A stretch of DNA of 64,000 bases from Gordius sp. MW1. Its lineage: Eukaryota > Nematomorpha > Gordioida > Gordea > Gordiidae. The notes below the pieces were generated by a model that saw only the letters and a program-made list of their open reading frames with translations, was not told the DNA's origin and searched no databases. The position numbers were made by a program, and so were the translations under genes. Shown here in pieces: positions 31,875 through 43,200 of this stretch. The stretch lies in the NCBI GenBank assembly GCA_964036665.1, contig OZ038526.1:10168001-10232000 (forward strand). The letters are read 5' to 3'. The number at the start of each line of letters is the position of its first letter. Positions within the stretch are counted from its first letter, which is position 1.

Positions 31875-32980
31875 AGGCAGACATCTTAAGGATTATTTGG
31901 ACAATACGACCCTAAGCCTTTTCTTTATCCTCATGAAATTTATTTTCTTTTAATATATACCATAGAAAACTGAAGGATTAAAATCAGCTAATCGGCTAAC
32001 AGCCTCTTATATTTATTAACAAAAAAATAAAATGAAGATATAATTGTGACTTAAAAATTTAGCATTTTAATATTTAGGCCGCTACTTTTCAGCTTTTGTA
32101 GCAAATGGAACTCCTGCAAGCGATTTGCAAGAACCTGGATTTCAAGATTTGACACCTCTATTAAATTTATTGATTTAATTAATAAGTACAATATTTACAT
32201 ATTTCATACGAATTGTATACATTATTTTTTGTATTTAAAACTTATACGCAAATACCTTTATTTCCTAATAATTCCTGTATTTTAAATGAAACTTCAAAAT
32301 TAATTATTCCTAACAAATTATCTAAAAATATCTTATTTTTCGGGCAACAACTTTTTTTTATCATTATAAATTTACGATCTTCAATTAACTATATTAATTT
32401 CCCAACCAAAAAGTTTATGAATTTATAGATGGCATATAAACATTAATATTTTATCTCATATATTATTATTAGTATTAATCATTTATAAATGTTAAAATAT
32501 TGTTTAGCATAGATTATGCTTTCTTAATTATATAAAAACATGGGAATTAAACACCACGAAAGAAAAGCTATTGCCAAGAGATTAGAATAATACGGTGGAG
32601 CTTGGGGTATACTAAGCTGGACCACATGACGAATGACTTTCTCATGACAAATGGATATTCAACTTATGGTGGACATGATTGACGAGATACTGCTAAGGTG
32701 CTAAGGGTACATACTTAGAAGGGAGACGAATCATGTAAATCGAAAAGTAATGGACATGGAGGTAACAGGGAGTAGAGGAAGAGGACGACTTCGTGTCACG
32801 TTGAAATGGCAAGTCGATAAAGGTATAAAAGCAAAAGAGATTAGTAAAGAGATGGCACTTACCCGGTCAAGATGGAAACTCATCAAGCAATCCCCACAAC
32901 TGGGACCAAATATCTGATGAAAAAGAAGAGTGTAATAACTAGTGTTGTGATGGGCGCGCCCTAGGGTAGGCTGAGGAGGT

Positions 32981-34084
32981 ATTGTAGTCAGAGCTGTTAA
33001 GGAGCGCGCACAGAAGTGCGCGCACCGGTTTTGCGGTGCGACGTGCTGGTGCGCGTATTTTTAAAACCAAGAGCGAGTGCGGGTGCGCGCACCTTATTCA
33101 CTCGGTGCGCGTGCGAAATTGCGCTCCTATTTTGCGCACATTATGAATTTTACAATTAATATACTTGACATTATCTTATATATCGCGCATAGCATATCTC
33201 ACAAATTAACATTGTAGTGAAACAGCATCAAAGATACATTTATGTTCCTGGTGGAGGAGATAACAAGGCGGGAAATTTAATTAACATCGAATTAATTAAT
33301 ATATCCGCCATATTTTATATTATTCGCCTATTTACTTTATCAATTATTGCTTAAAACGTTTTGGTGTATCATAATTAATATTGCAATAGAAGTTGAAGTA
33401 TAATTAGAAAAACAAAAACAGACAGGTAATTAGGATAAATAATTAACAATATTGTAATATTTCTATTCAGTGTTTTTTGGAAAACTTTTCCCCGCCATTA
33501 CTATCTTGATTTTCATTTCCAATACTTTTAAACTTCTCATCGCTATTTAATCACATAATAATTTTGTTACAAAATATATTTTTAAATATTAATTTCTATG
33601 GTTGCTCTTTCATGCTAAAATACTTTGCTATTTATAATTGAATTGTACATCAAATATTATAAATAAATTATTATAATTTGTCTTGTTACTAAGCATATTT
33701 TTTAAACAATTTTCTTCGTTAAAAAAATTATATACAAGATATAACACTCCGATTCCTTCGAGTGCCCCCGTGGAACGCCTCTTCAGCAAAGCTAAGGCGA
33801 TTTTAAGCGACGAAGGGGTAGCCTGACAGATAGTCACTTCGAAATGCTTTTAATGATGAATGTCAATAAAATGCTATTTTAATTGTTTTTTCTGTATCTT
33901 TATTATTTTTATAATTATAATAAATCGGCATAATAAAAGTTTTTAATTTAACATTGTAATATATTTAGAATTTAGATAGAGTGTAAAAAATTATGGGTGC
34001 GATTGCGCGCACCGAATTTTCTCAAAGTGCGGGTGCGAGTGCCGCACCGGTTTTTTAGGTGCCATTAACAGCTCTGATTGTAGT
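32981..34084. mobile_element. hAT element with GTGCGCGCACC subterminal arrays
   Basis: The element 32,989-34,076 (1,088 bp) starts CAGAGCTGTTAAGGAGCGCG and ends GGTGCCATTAACAGCTCTG. The perfect 8-bp duplication ATTGTAGT flanks it. Repeats of GTGCGCGCACC and GTGCGGGTGCG lie inside both ends, and the interior holds a transposase fragment. It sits 49 bp inside the outer hAT element. Confidence 0.94.
33740..33830 (+). pseudogene. hAT transposase C-terminal dimerisation fragment
   Basis: The plus-strand frame encodes IPSSAPVERLFSKAKAILSD, the signature SSAPVERxFS...LS motif of the hAT C-terminal dimerisation domain (Pfam hATC). It is followed soon by stops. No other transposase domain is recognisable, so this is a remnant of the autonomous parent. 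Confidence 0.85.
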
Positions 34085-34879
34085 CTTAATAAAAAGAGCC
34101 ACACCCACACTGTTAGTCTCCTTTTCTGGTGAAGACATTCAGTGTGGGTGTGTTGAATACAGACCATAAGTCTATCATTTTTTCACAGAGACCCGATGGA
34201 CCATTAGATATATGCTAAGGGGGTGTTGGCTAGTTGTTATTGTCATCATCATTAACACGAACTGTGCGTGCAGTGCAGTCAAATTTGCTAATCTAAGCTA
34301 TCCTATCTATAAAGTGTAAACTAATATTAAATTAACTAAGATAAGACTTTGCTAATACGATAGAAGGTACCGGAGGACATTGAACTTTTACTTTTATTAT
34401 AACAATTAAGCCAGGGGCGTACGCAGGATAGTATAATTTTTTTTTTGGGGGGGGGGGGGTAAGGGGGGTTACAATATCAAATAAATATTATCTAAGCTCA
34501 ATCTAAGCTTCGTGTTTTTGTTATGCCCCTCCAAAAAAATAATATTCTTAAACCATTGTAATTTTTAAACAAATTATAAATTATTTTTATCTTTCGACTA
34601 ATTTTTATCTGTAACAAGTAAAAGCACAACAAACATTTGATTTTAAAAAAATTAGGGAGGAGGTGGTTTTTAGGTTAGAACCCTCCCATGATTTTCAATT
34701 TATATAAATCTTATATTGTTTTTTTTTATTTTTTATATCTTGCAGAAACTAACCCCACATCAAGCTTTTTTTTGGCTAAAAATTTTCTGCTAATCCCGAA
34801 AATAAATCACGCCTTGCGTGCTTCACCTATCTTTGGCTGCCCATAGCAATTAAATTTAATCGAACGAAACATTCAGACT

Positions 34880-35878
34880 CTTTTTGAAAACTGCTTAAAT
34901 ATAAAGTTTACTCCAGTCCAATGGCTCCAAGCATCCCTCCCTTCAAAGAGTGGGGGAATTGGGATTCGATCTCCGCAACAGATAGCTTTAGCAGGTTTTA
35001 TATCTTCGCGCATGAGTACCTACCCCCTTATCTCTGCCATGACATCCCTCCCAGACCCGCACCTCCAGAAGGCTCCACACAGGTGGGACGCGGACAAGCT
35101 CGAGTCAGCCGAACGACCACTTGGTGTGACCCAAAAGGAATGGGATCTTCCCCTAATAGCACGTTCCTTAGCTTTTCTTTCTTCGAACGAACTATCTCAG
35201 GGAATTCAATTGGGCCTCTTCCAAGAGCGGTTACGAATGGCTCGAAGCTATCCCGAGCATGAATTTGGGACTCCATATGTCTGGGGAGGAGTTACGCATA
35301 GCAATAGGCCTCCGTCTCGGATGTGACATAGTATCCCCTTTCGTATGCGATCTCTGCAAACAGCAGGTCCAACCCAATGGCCATCATCCCCTCCATTGCA
35401 AATACAGCAAAGGCCGCAACCCCAGGCACACGGCTACAACAAAATCATCGGCCAGTACCTTAGGAAGGCTGGCTACCCAAACACCTTGGAGCCCGTCGGC
35501 CTTAGCACCACCGATGGGAAAAGACCGGACGGGGTCACACTCATCCCATGGTCCCGTGGACTGAATCTCACTTGGCACTTCACCACGGTCGACATATTTG
35601 CCCCATCCAACTCCTCTCCCGACCTTGTAGTCAGTGCAGAGAATAGGAAGACACCCAAATATTCTTCCCTCGCGGACACAATATTCATTCCCTTAGTGGC
35701 AACCACAATTAGAAATTTAGGCTCTGAAGCTCTCGCTCTCCTGAAACAAATTAAAAAAGCGATCTCCAGCGTCTCTTTAGATTTGAAAGAGTATTTTTAT
35801 ATCAGGCAAAAGATCACAATGGTAATCGTTAAATCCAACACGATTTCCATACACGGATCAATGCCATCCGTTTAGTTA
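34880..35878 (+). pseudogene. LINE ORF2 C-terminal region, frameshifted
   Basis: It starts within the end of the reverse transcriptase domain (QWLQASLPSKSGGIGIRSPQ at 34,919), then runs through WDADKLESAERPLGVTQKEW. It shifts frame near 35,260 into LRIAIGLRLGCDIVSPFVC and the zinc-ligand set CDLCKQQVQPNGHHPLHC (35,353). It shifts again near 35,420 into LEPVGLSTTDGKRPDGVTLI, VDIFAPS, KYSSLADTIFIPLVATT and a tail ending in HGSMPSV. This C-terminal block (Cys/His cluster, then a KRPDG and VDxFAPS region) is shared by a LINE group common in invertebrates; I do not assign the clade. It is GC-richer than its surroundings and 5'-truncated. Confidence 0.8.
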
Positions 35879-35973
35879 TAGCGCGTTTTTATATTTTTTT
35901 TAGCCGTGTATGTAATTTTTTGTATGTCATCTAAAATTATTAATCTTATATTGTATATTTAATAAAAAAAATT

Positions 35974-36024
35974 CAGGGAGAACCTCTGTAACCAGGGAGA
36001 ACCTCTGTAAGAGGTTCTCCCTGG
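35974..36024. repeat. LINE 3' tail hairpin repeat
   Basis: CAGGGAGAACCTCTGTAA occurs twice in tandem, and the second copy runs into TAAGAGGTTCTCCCTGG. Positions 35,992-36,024 form a 15-bp perfect stem with a 3-nt loop. The location about 100 bp after the LINE stop suggests the 3' UTR tail. Confidence 0.7.
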
Positions 36025-36834
36025 GGATGGCTACGCAAACGTTTCACCATCTCCTTTATATTTTATTTTAGAAACATTACACACTTATGTAAATATGCAT
36101 TATGCGTAATATTATAATTGCGACAATAAATGAAAATTATGGATGTGGGGCGTTACGACACGCAAGACAGCGCAAGAGACAAGAATAAATTGTATTTTAC
36201 TAGTCTTGAATTATACTAATTTTCTTAGACTAATGTACGGTCTTTAGGCTATTGCGTTGGAATTTTACTTTTTAATATTTTATTATTTTTACGCTGTTGT
36301 CACTTTAAACTTTTAGAAAAAAAATCAATTTTATTCAAAAAAATGGTTACAAATTAATCATGAAATTTTTTTAACCCCCTCCTTGAAAAAATTCTATTTA
36401 CGCCTATGGTATATATTATGTTTCTCGGTTTTTATAAGTGCCTTAAAGTAATATTTTAACCTATTTAATTTAGTTATTAATCAAAAAACTTTTCAGGAAT
36501 TTCCCGTTTGCCCCCCGCCCCCCCCCCCCTCATTTACGCCACTGATTTATCCACAGTGTTGCTATTTTATGTTAAAGAAAGTAAATAGTACAAAGTAGTA
36601 AGTACCCCCTCCTCCTCATGCCTTATTTGTTTCATCAATGTGATGGTTAATGTATGGCGGTTCTATTTTCTACAATTTAGGACCATGGGGGAGGGAATTA
36701 GTAAAAAAAGGGACCTTACACTAGGGAAGCGCGTCTTACGATGGACCATTATAATGGTGTGGCTACTTAGTCTCTTTCTTCCTATTAAAGCGCTGGTCTG
36801 AAATGGCGAGCTGCAACACATCACTAGTAATAAC

Positions 36835-37271
36835 ATGCACAATTATTTATTCCACTTGCTAAAAAATATTTTTAATATATATATTCAAAAAAGAATTGAG
36901 ACATTAGCTGAAATATTAGGTAGATAGTTATAAGCATGCTGAATGTGAACGCAGCAGAGAGATAGAAAATTATCATCTGTTAAATGGGTGCAATAATATG
37001 TTAGGTTTTTTTATAGAGCCCCCTTTCCTTGGAGGTATTTATTAAGATCGGCTTATAAAGTTGTTTTTTTTTCTTGCAAACGAACATAATATATATGTGG
37101 AAATCAAATGTTAAATTAGATCATCTGTTAATCAGCTGTTTTTGTATTTATTACGATCGACCGCAATCCATCGATTTTTTAAATTCACTGAAAATGTGTG
37201 GGGTGAATGCTTGGTTGTTTAAATGAAAATCAAACTACTTTATTAATCTATCAATTTATCTGACGTGCAGT
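36835..37271. other. Presumed unc-13 5' flank and promoter region
   Basis: About 440 bp between the hAT element end and the unc-13 start codon. No TATA box or initiator can be named with confidence. The transcription start may lie here or further upstream if 5' UTR exons exist. Confidence 0.35.
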
Positions 37272-37293
37272 ATGTCTCTCCTTTGTGTTACAG
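37272..37293 (+). CDS. unc-13: unc-13 coding exon 1 (22 nt)
   Basis: ATG followed by TCTCTCCTTTGTGTTACAG encodes MSLLCVT plus one base, then GTAAATC as donor. The peptide and the phase-1 break match the usual start of UNC-13 proteins (MSLLCV and then the KKAK region), which is why I accept so short a piece. The preceding GTGCAGT is a weak start context. Confidence 0.72.
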
Positions 37294-40200
37294 GTAAATC
37301 AAGATTATGTCATATTTACATTAGAAAAACATAATAATATTTTTGTAACTAGGTTTTTTAAAGATTTTGTCCTAACTAAAAATGATAATTTTTAATCATT
37401 GATTGGTTTTTCCTATCCATATTTTTTTAAGTTTCTTTCAAATTTTACAATAATTTTTGCATCATATAAAGCATCTATCTTATAAATTTTAAAAATCAAA
37501 TATAATAATTTATTATTTTGTTTTGGTGAATATATTTAATGTAAATACAGCTGCTACCATGAACTCTGCAATTTATTAGATTATAATTTTTATTAAATCA
37601 ATATTGAGACGAAAACAAAATCTTTCTACCACATAATGTGCATTAACAAAATTTTTGCCATATTATATATTTTAGCTTTGAAAATTTAACACATTTTTTA
37701 TAATTGGCATTTATTAATTAATATGTAACAAACAACAGTATGCGCTTAGCCAGGATTTGAATTAGAGGGGGTTATTTAGGGTAGGACAAAATGAAAATTT
37801 CTTGTAAATTGCAATAATTATAATATATTACAAAAAATTGTGAAATTATAGGGGGGCAGCCATCCCTCCCTGCCAATCCCTGACTCGCCCATGATAAATT
37901 ATCTGAGCTTTATTACCTCCAACCACAATTACTCTAACCACTAAAAAGTGCACAAACTTTTATTTAATTCTTCCACAACCAAATCTTGACAACGGCATTT
38001 GTAGGCTTACATTTTTATTTCCCAAAAAGGTAACACTTGAGTAACCATATAAATAAAGAGTCACGCTCATACTCATTGCCCTCTAGGTGTTGACAACACT
38101 TTTTTGCATCCAAATCTAATTTGTGCTAATAACCCTGCAAAAGAGATGACCGCGACTAAAAATAAAATGTTGTAGCAATCATGGGCGTAGCCAGGTTTTG
38201 GATTAGGGGGGGGGGGGCAAAACGTTTAAAAGTCCAATTGGGGGCGGGGCAAAACGTAAATTTTTTTTAATTTTAAAGGTTTTTGCATTGAAAATTTTGG
38301 TGCAGCCGCCCCCCCCCTGCCCCCTCCCCTTGGCTACGCCCATGGTAGCAATGGCTAATCAAAAATGAATATGATGCACATTTGAGGCAACAAAAAGTTT
38401 CATCCTTTAGCCAAGTAATTTGGGGGGGGGCGATTTAGGATGGAGATATTTTTCCTTAATCCTCCGAATCACTGAAGGCCGGACACCTCTTCCTTGCACC
38501 AATCTCAGACACGACGCATTTTACAGCCTAATCGATAAAATATTTATTCATATTTACACCACCCCATCATAACCCACAGACCCCTACCCCTCCCAACGTT
38601 TGCCTTAAGTTGTTCGTCCTCTCCCAAATTGTATTATGAGTCTCGTGTTCTAACCATGGACTAATAAATAGACTGCCGAACAGCTGATAATAATTCAGCA
38701 AGTATAGAAACCACCATTTTGTGGGAAATTGTAACCAAACAATAGAAGGCAACATAATTTATCGTTTTATATTACTTAATTTTTTTTTATAAATTAAGCT
38801 AATAATCTTATTTATTTTTTTAAATATTATATGGTGGAGAGGTATAAATATACCTGTGGTTGAGTTTTTCCTTCAAGATGGCAGCCATATTGGTGTCTGA
38901 ATCATTTTAATAGTAAAAATCAGCTGTTCGGCAGTCTATGGCTCTAACACTCCTTGCTCCACTGGTAGGATTGGAAACGGCTAAATAATTTATCGGACTC
39001 CATGGGCGTAACCAAGGAGGGGCGGCTGCTCCCCCCCCCCCAAAAAAAAAAATTGTTGACATTTATTTAAATTATGATTAAAAATTCGAAAAATGATGCT
39101 TTTGCTCCTCCCCAAATCATTATTGCCCCCCTCTAATTCCAGCTGGCTACACCCATGCTTGCCTCCTTAATTAAGTCAAAGGGGTGAATTTAGGGATCGA
39201 TTCAAATTAGCATCTCGCGTCTGTAATGAAATTTTTTGCTTGATAAATAGTCATGGGCGTAGCCAGGATTGGATTTAGAGGGGGAGGCTGAGGCATTATT
39301 GATAATTTTTAGTGATTTTGGTCTTAATTATATTAAATTTTCAGGAATTTTTGGATTTAGAGGGGAGGGCAGCTGCCCTTCCCTGTTACCCCCTGGCTAC
39401 GCCCACGTAAATAGTACTTGATTTAAACTTACGCGTTTTGGGGCAATTTATAACAAACACCCAAACATTAAGTCAAGTAAATTGTTGAAGGCGAGACAAC
39501 CTTTTACATAATTAGCTGGCTCGACCAACACAAGACCACATGACCGCCCCCGTTAAGTTGACGAGTTTACCCCATGTCCATTCTGCTACTGTGATCGCTA
39601 AATGGATCTAGGCGAGGAAGGAGAGGGGGGGCGGGGCATTGGTGGGTGAAGCTCGTTAATCAATAATTCCATAACTATCTCCTCCACCCCTCTTGAATTC
39701 GGGAGCTAGCTATGAGTGGTGTTGTAGTGCTGAACATATCCCTTCGGAAGTGTTAAATAATTACTCAATTTCCCTTGTTAGCATCAGGCCCGATGCCATT
39801 ACGTTTTGATGATTTATTTGCTATCCAGTTTCATATTTTATTTATGCCCTATCCTCACCGTTATTTGTCATTCAAATTAGAATGCTTTAGGGGAGGACAA
39901 TTTAATAGTTTTTGTTTGAAATTTGAGCCACAATTTTGCAAAATCATTAAGAATTTCTTGATTCCCCCTGGCTACGCCCCCATGTGCCTGCAGCTTGTAT
40001 TAGGATTAAAAGCAGAAGTTTGAACCCGCCCAAAATAAAATCGGGTTGGTGTTCGGGTTTGGAATAAATTTTGAAATCGGGTTCGTGTTCGGGTTTAAGG
40101 AATTGGGTTCGGGTTCAAGAAATTGTATTATACTAATAATACATATAATACTTATACTTACAAATAATTCTTGAGATAATTAGTATCGATTAATGAATGA

Positions 40201-43200
40201 AAAATGCCGGAAACATAAAAATATTGAAATTACAATCGTATGTTTTTCGTTACATTGTCATGATAGAGAAAACTGAGATATTCAATTCACAATATATTTT
40301 TGAATTAAAAACCCGAACCCTTTTTTGTATTCATCGGGTTCGGGTTTTAAGGGTGTTTATAAAAATGGGTTCGGGTTCTGTAAAACATCGGGTTTTACCC
40401 TGTTCGGGACAAACCCCTGATTAAAAGGACAGTCTCTGGCATAAAATTTGCTCCGCGCCTATATACTACATACCCCTTTCTTTAATTAATCTTCCTCTTA
40501 ATGGTTGTACTACGCGTCGTCTTACAACAAGGGTCCCCCGCCCCCGCACATTTCTCCCCCATTGGCGCATAAATTAGCGGCGAGACCGTGAGACGACCCG
40601 TCAGTGTAATTGTTGAAAGCGTGTGTTTGGGGAAGAGCCCTGAATCAAATGGTTAAGAAAGAGGTGTCGAAATGAATTTATCAATGATTTAACATCTCCC
40701 CCCCCCTACTCCCATTTTGGCTGTGTAACACTGGGCAAGATTTTGCCTGACCGATACTAGGCTGTTCCCTTGAATTAGGGGATGGAAAAATGTAAAAAGA
40801 CTACTATAACTATCAAAGATATAAAATCTATGCGCCTCTTTGATCATAAAAGGGGGAATGGAATAGGGGAAATATTTTAGCGCCAAATTTTTTTTTCTCG
40901 TTATCTAAGTGCGAAGCACTAGATAAAAGGCTAGTTTCTTTAAAATATGGCTTCTGAGTTAAGTAAAAGAATCTCGCAAACAGAAATATATTAACTATGC
41001 CCATTTGGGGTTTAATGCTAAATTCGGCCAGAATTTTACGTTTTTAGACTTGAAAATATCTAATAAATTTTAAGACGTGGTCACATAGACATTATTAAAT
41101 CGCCCCATGTGCCCGACGCCTTAATAAAGTTTATCTTAATCCAACTGATGCATTTTAAATGGATTGTTATCAAGATTTGAATATAAAAATTCGAATATAC
41201 TCAGTATTATATGCCCAGTATTGTTAAGTGCTTAGTGAAAAAATTTAATTAGTATTTTACTAATATATGCAGTCAAAAATGGTCAGTTTTAAATCATTTT
41301 AGCGCCTAAATCTCTTTTTTCTTTATTTTTGATTTTTATGATTATTATAGGTATACTTTTGTTAAGTAATGCATTTTTTTTTGGTTTTAATTATTTTTTA
41401 ATTATACATTGGTCTCGACCTGAACATACTTTCCCCTTTAAAATAATTTATAAAAACTTGGCAAAATTGAGAATTACTAATCAACACTGGTGTTTGGTGT
41501 ATAAAACATAAACAAATATGACTATTTTATTACTCTATGATTTGTTCTTTTTGAAATGAATATAGTTTATTTGAAATGAATTCCATATACAACCTCGAAA
41601 AATACATTCGTTTAGTAACCCTAACTCACGTGTCCTTTGCTGTTTTCACGTAGGTTTTCCATAGATTAGATTTATATTAAATAAACGTCCACCATTTTTA
41701 TTAGTAAAGTATTTAGCTAAACGAAATTCCTCACTTATTACCCCAAACCTACACCTTAGTGTTGTGAATGAACGCGTTCAAATAAAAAAATTGATGAACG
41801 GCGTTCCTTTTTTTTGGTGAACTTTGAACGTGAACGCGTTCCTTTTTTTGATGAACGCGTTATTTTAAAAATGATGGTAATCCGAATTTTGTAACAAATA
41901 AGACTTATATTTTTAAATCAGCTGTTTTCCCTTTTTTTATTACCTATCTGAAATACTTTTAACATACCATAACGTGCAAAAGAAGATAAGATTAAAGTAT
42001 TAATTTGATATTATTAATTATATTTGAATTTATAGGTTAATATGGACAATTATATTATTATATCGTCATAATCTTCAGATTCTGAATATTCAAAATCAGC
42101 AGATGAATTGACATTGCCATACCCAAAATATGATAATTACTCATTTAATATAAAGGACCGAATTTAATAATTACTAAATGTAAAAAAGAATAAAATTTTA
42201 GTTTTTTGAAAAAAGGGTTTGAAACCCCTAGAATTGATAATGAAAGTATTGTCGATTTCGAAATATCATTTTTTGACGAGGAAGTAGAGGGCGGATTGGA
42301 GGATGATATCTTATCGCAATTTTTTGAAGCGAAAGATATTAAATGTTTTAATAAATTTCCTGCTTTAAAAGATTTGTTTATTTAGTATAATACTCAAATC
42401 TCCTCATCTGCCCCTGTGGAGCGGGTTTTTAGTATAGCTAATCCTGTATTAACTGCCAAGCGTTCCTGCTTATCCGACGAAAATTTTGAAAAATGATTAT
42501 TATTAAAAATTGATAAGAAAAATTTTTTATAAATAAAAAATCGTTATATTCGCTCTATTATATTATATTTACAGTTATATTATCGAAATAACCCTATTAT
42601 TTTTTATCATGGCTAATATATTGTGTCAAAAAATATAAGAAATTTAGTTATAAAAAAAATTAACCGTAAAATTCGAACGTGAACGCGTTTTTTTTTTGAA
42701 AACGAACGTGAACGTGAACACGTTCGACTTTTTTAAAAATGTTTACAGCACTACTACAACCTACACCCCCTCTCAATTAATTAGATAATTCCGCATTTTT
42801 ATATTCGCGTCACATAAATTCGGCATTAAGTAATGAAAATGTCGTTTTTTCTCTTTGGCAAAACGACGACATGACCATCTTCTCAATGACGCGCCCCAAA
42901 ATTCTGCGTGAATCCCTATGACGCTATACGCGAGTTTTTTTAAATAAAAACCGGTCGGTCCATCTGTGGCGGAGGCGTGTGTAAAAACGGTAAAAACACC
43001 TTTCAAACCATTATTTACCAGCTTAAGCAGTGGACGGACGGACGGATGGTTTAATCAATTATTTATGAGGCGGCAGGCGAAACGAAAAGCACTCCATTCC
43101 ATAACACGGGCACACAGACAAGCAAGCGCGGGGGCGCAGCAGCAGGAAGGACTAAGTGGCTGGTTATTATTAATTTATGCTGAGCCACACAATACACACA

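Larger units (their letters stand above)
29913..31879 (+). mobile_element. Ty3/gypsy LTR retrotransposon, internally deleted
   Basis: The element is 29,918-31,874. Its LTRs begin TGTAGTGTTATG and end CATTACA (TG...CA). It is flanked by the perfect 5-bp duplication GGCAG (29,913-29,917 and 31,875-31,879). The 5' LTR is 347 bp because a 176-bp element plus an 8-bp duplication sits in it; removing these 184 bp gives 163 bp, the length of the 3' LTR. A purine tract GAAGGGAGAAA precedes the 3' LTR. The internal region keeps gag, zinc knuckles, protease and the end of pol, but reverse transcriptase, RNase H and most of integrase are absent, so it is not autonomous. Confidence 0.93.
29287..32176 (+). 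pseudogene. P/THAP9-like transposase remnant
   Basis: The frame opens at ATG 29,287 with NCWVSYNRC, consistent with the first THAP zinc ligands. PLKDKYHLQAWLHVTKGD (29,385-29,440) follows, then ALCSAHF (29,460, the THAP C-x2-H) and EGSIPNLF (29,530, equivalent to the AVPTIF box). A 51-nt GTATGT...TTTTAG gap at 29,631-29,681 looks like an intron. Next come VGHIMTNFNMISGATGALFV, FCCGKISWMESSLNGTG and KRVFCEGLATNKRLADIL up to the gypsy insertion at 29,917. After 31,875 it resumes with LKDYLDN, EGLKSANRLT (31,983) and FVANGTPASDLQEPGFQDLT (32,095-32,155). The order fits P/THAP9 transposases: THAP, catalytic core, then the GTP-binding and helical regions. Frameshifts occur throughout and the C-terminal part is missing, so it is inactive. 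Confidence 0.72.
29211..32530 (+). mobile_element. P-element/THAP9-type transposon copy, interrupted
   Basis: The left end CATAGACTAAATAGACTGC at 29,211 lies directly after RTE coding sequence and matches the ends of two small elements at 38,655 and 49,602. Inside is a degraded transposase with a THAP zinc finger and P-type core. The sequence returns to RTE at about 32,530-32,545. A right inverted repeat is not clear (GTTTAGCATAGATTATG at about 32,502 is a weak candidate), so the right border is approximate. A Ty3/gypsy element occupies 29,918-31,874 within it. Confidence 0.7.
27146..32939 (+). pseudogene. RTE-type retrotransposon copy split into segments by insertions
   Basis: Coding remnants read in order. 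A pre-RT linker follows AKKGKNK at 27,150 and includes KRKANDPDGIHREIVLGCHA (27,370). VFIDLEKAYDTVHHDLILWC lies at 27,724 and IYEASNSC near 27,832. VYA...YADDRVLCE, the YADD catalytic motif, is at 27,988 and again at 28,854 because a hAT element splits it. INLIGNPSLDDHL and FTYLGSMLHQEGG follow (29,000-29,090), then VEEQFYKSMTG up to 29,210. The remainder (NMGI-H and the C-terminus ending near RSRWKLIKQSPQLGPN) resumes at about 32,540 and runs to 32,939. The 3.3-kb gap holds a P/THAP-type element, and the 3' end abuts a hAT element. Stops and frameshifts make it non-functional. Confidence 0.85.
32932..36834. mobile_element. 3.9-kb hAT element at the RTE 3' end, with nested insertions
   Basis: The element 32,940-36,826 starts TAGTGTTGTGATGGGCGCGC and ends GCTGCAACACATCACTA. 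It is flanked by the perfect 8-bp duplication GTAATAAC (32,932-32,939 and 36,827-36,834). Inside are a second hAT at 32,989-34,076 and a LINE fragment at 34,880-36,025. I found no transposase belonging to the outer element. Its right end lies only 445 bp upstream of the unc-13 start codon. Confidence 0.85.

Noticed and set aside
34413-36545. A single large element bounded by GGGGCGTACGC and TTTACGCC ends
   Set aside because: Several candidate right ends exist (about 36,415 and 36,543) and no 8-bp duplication fits any pairing.
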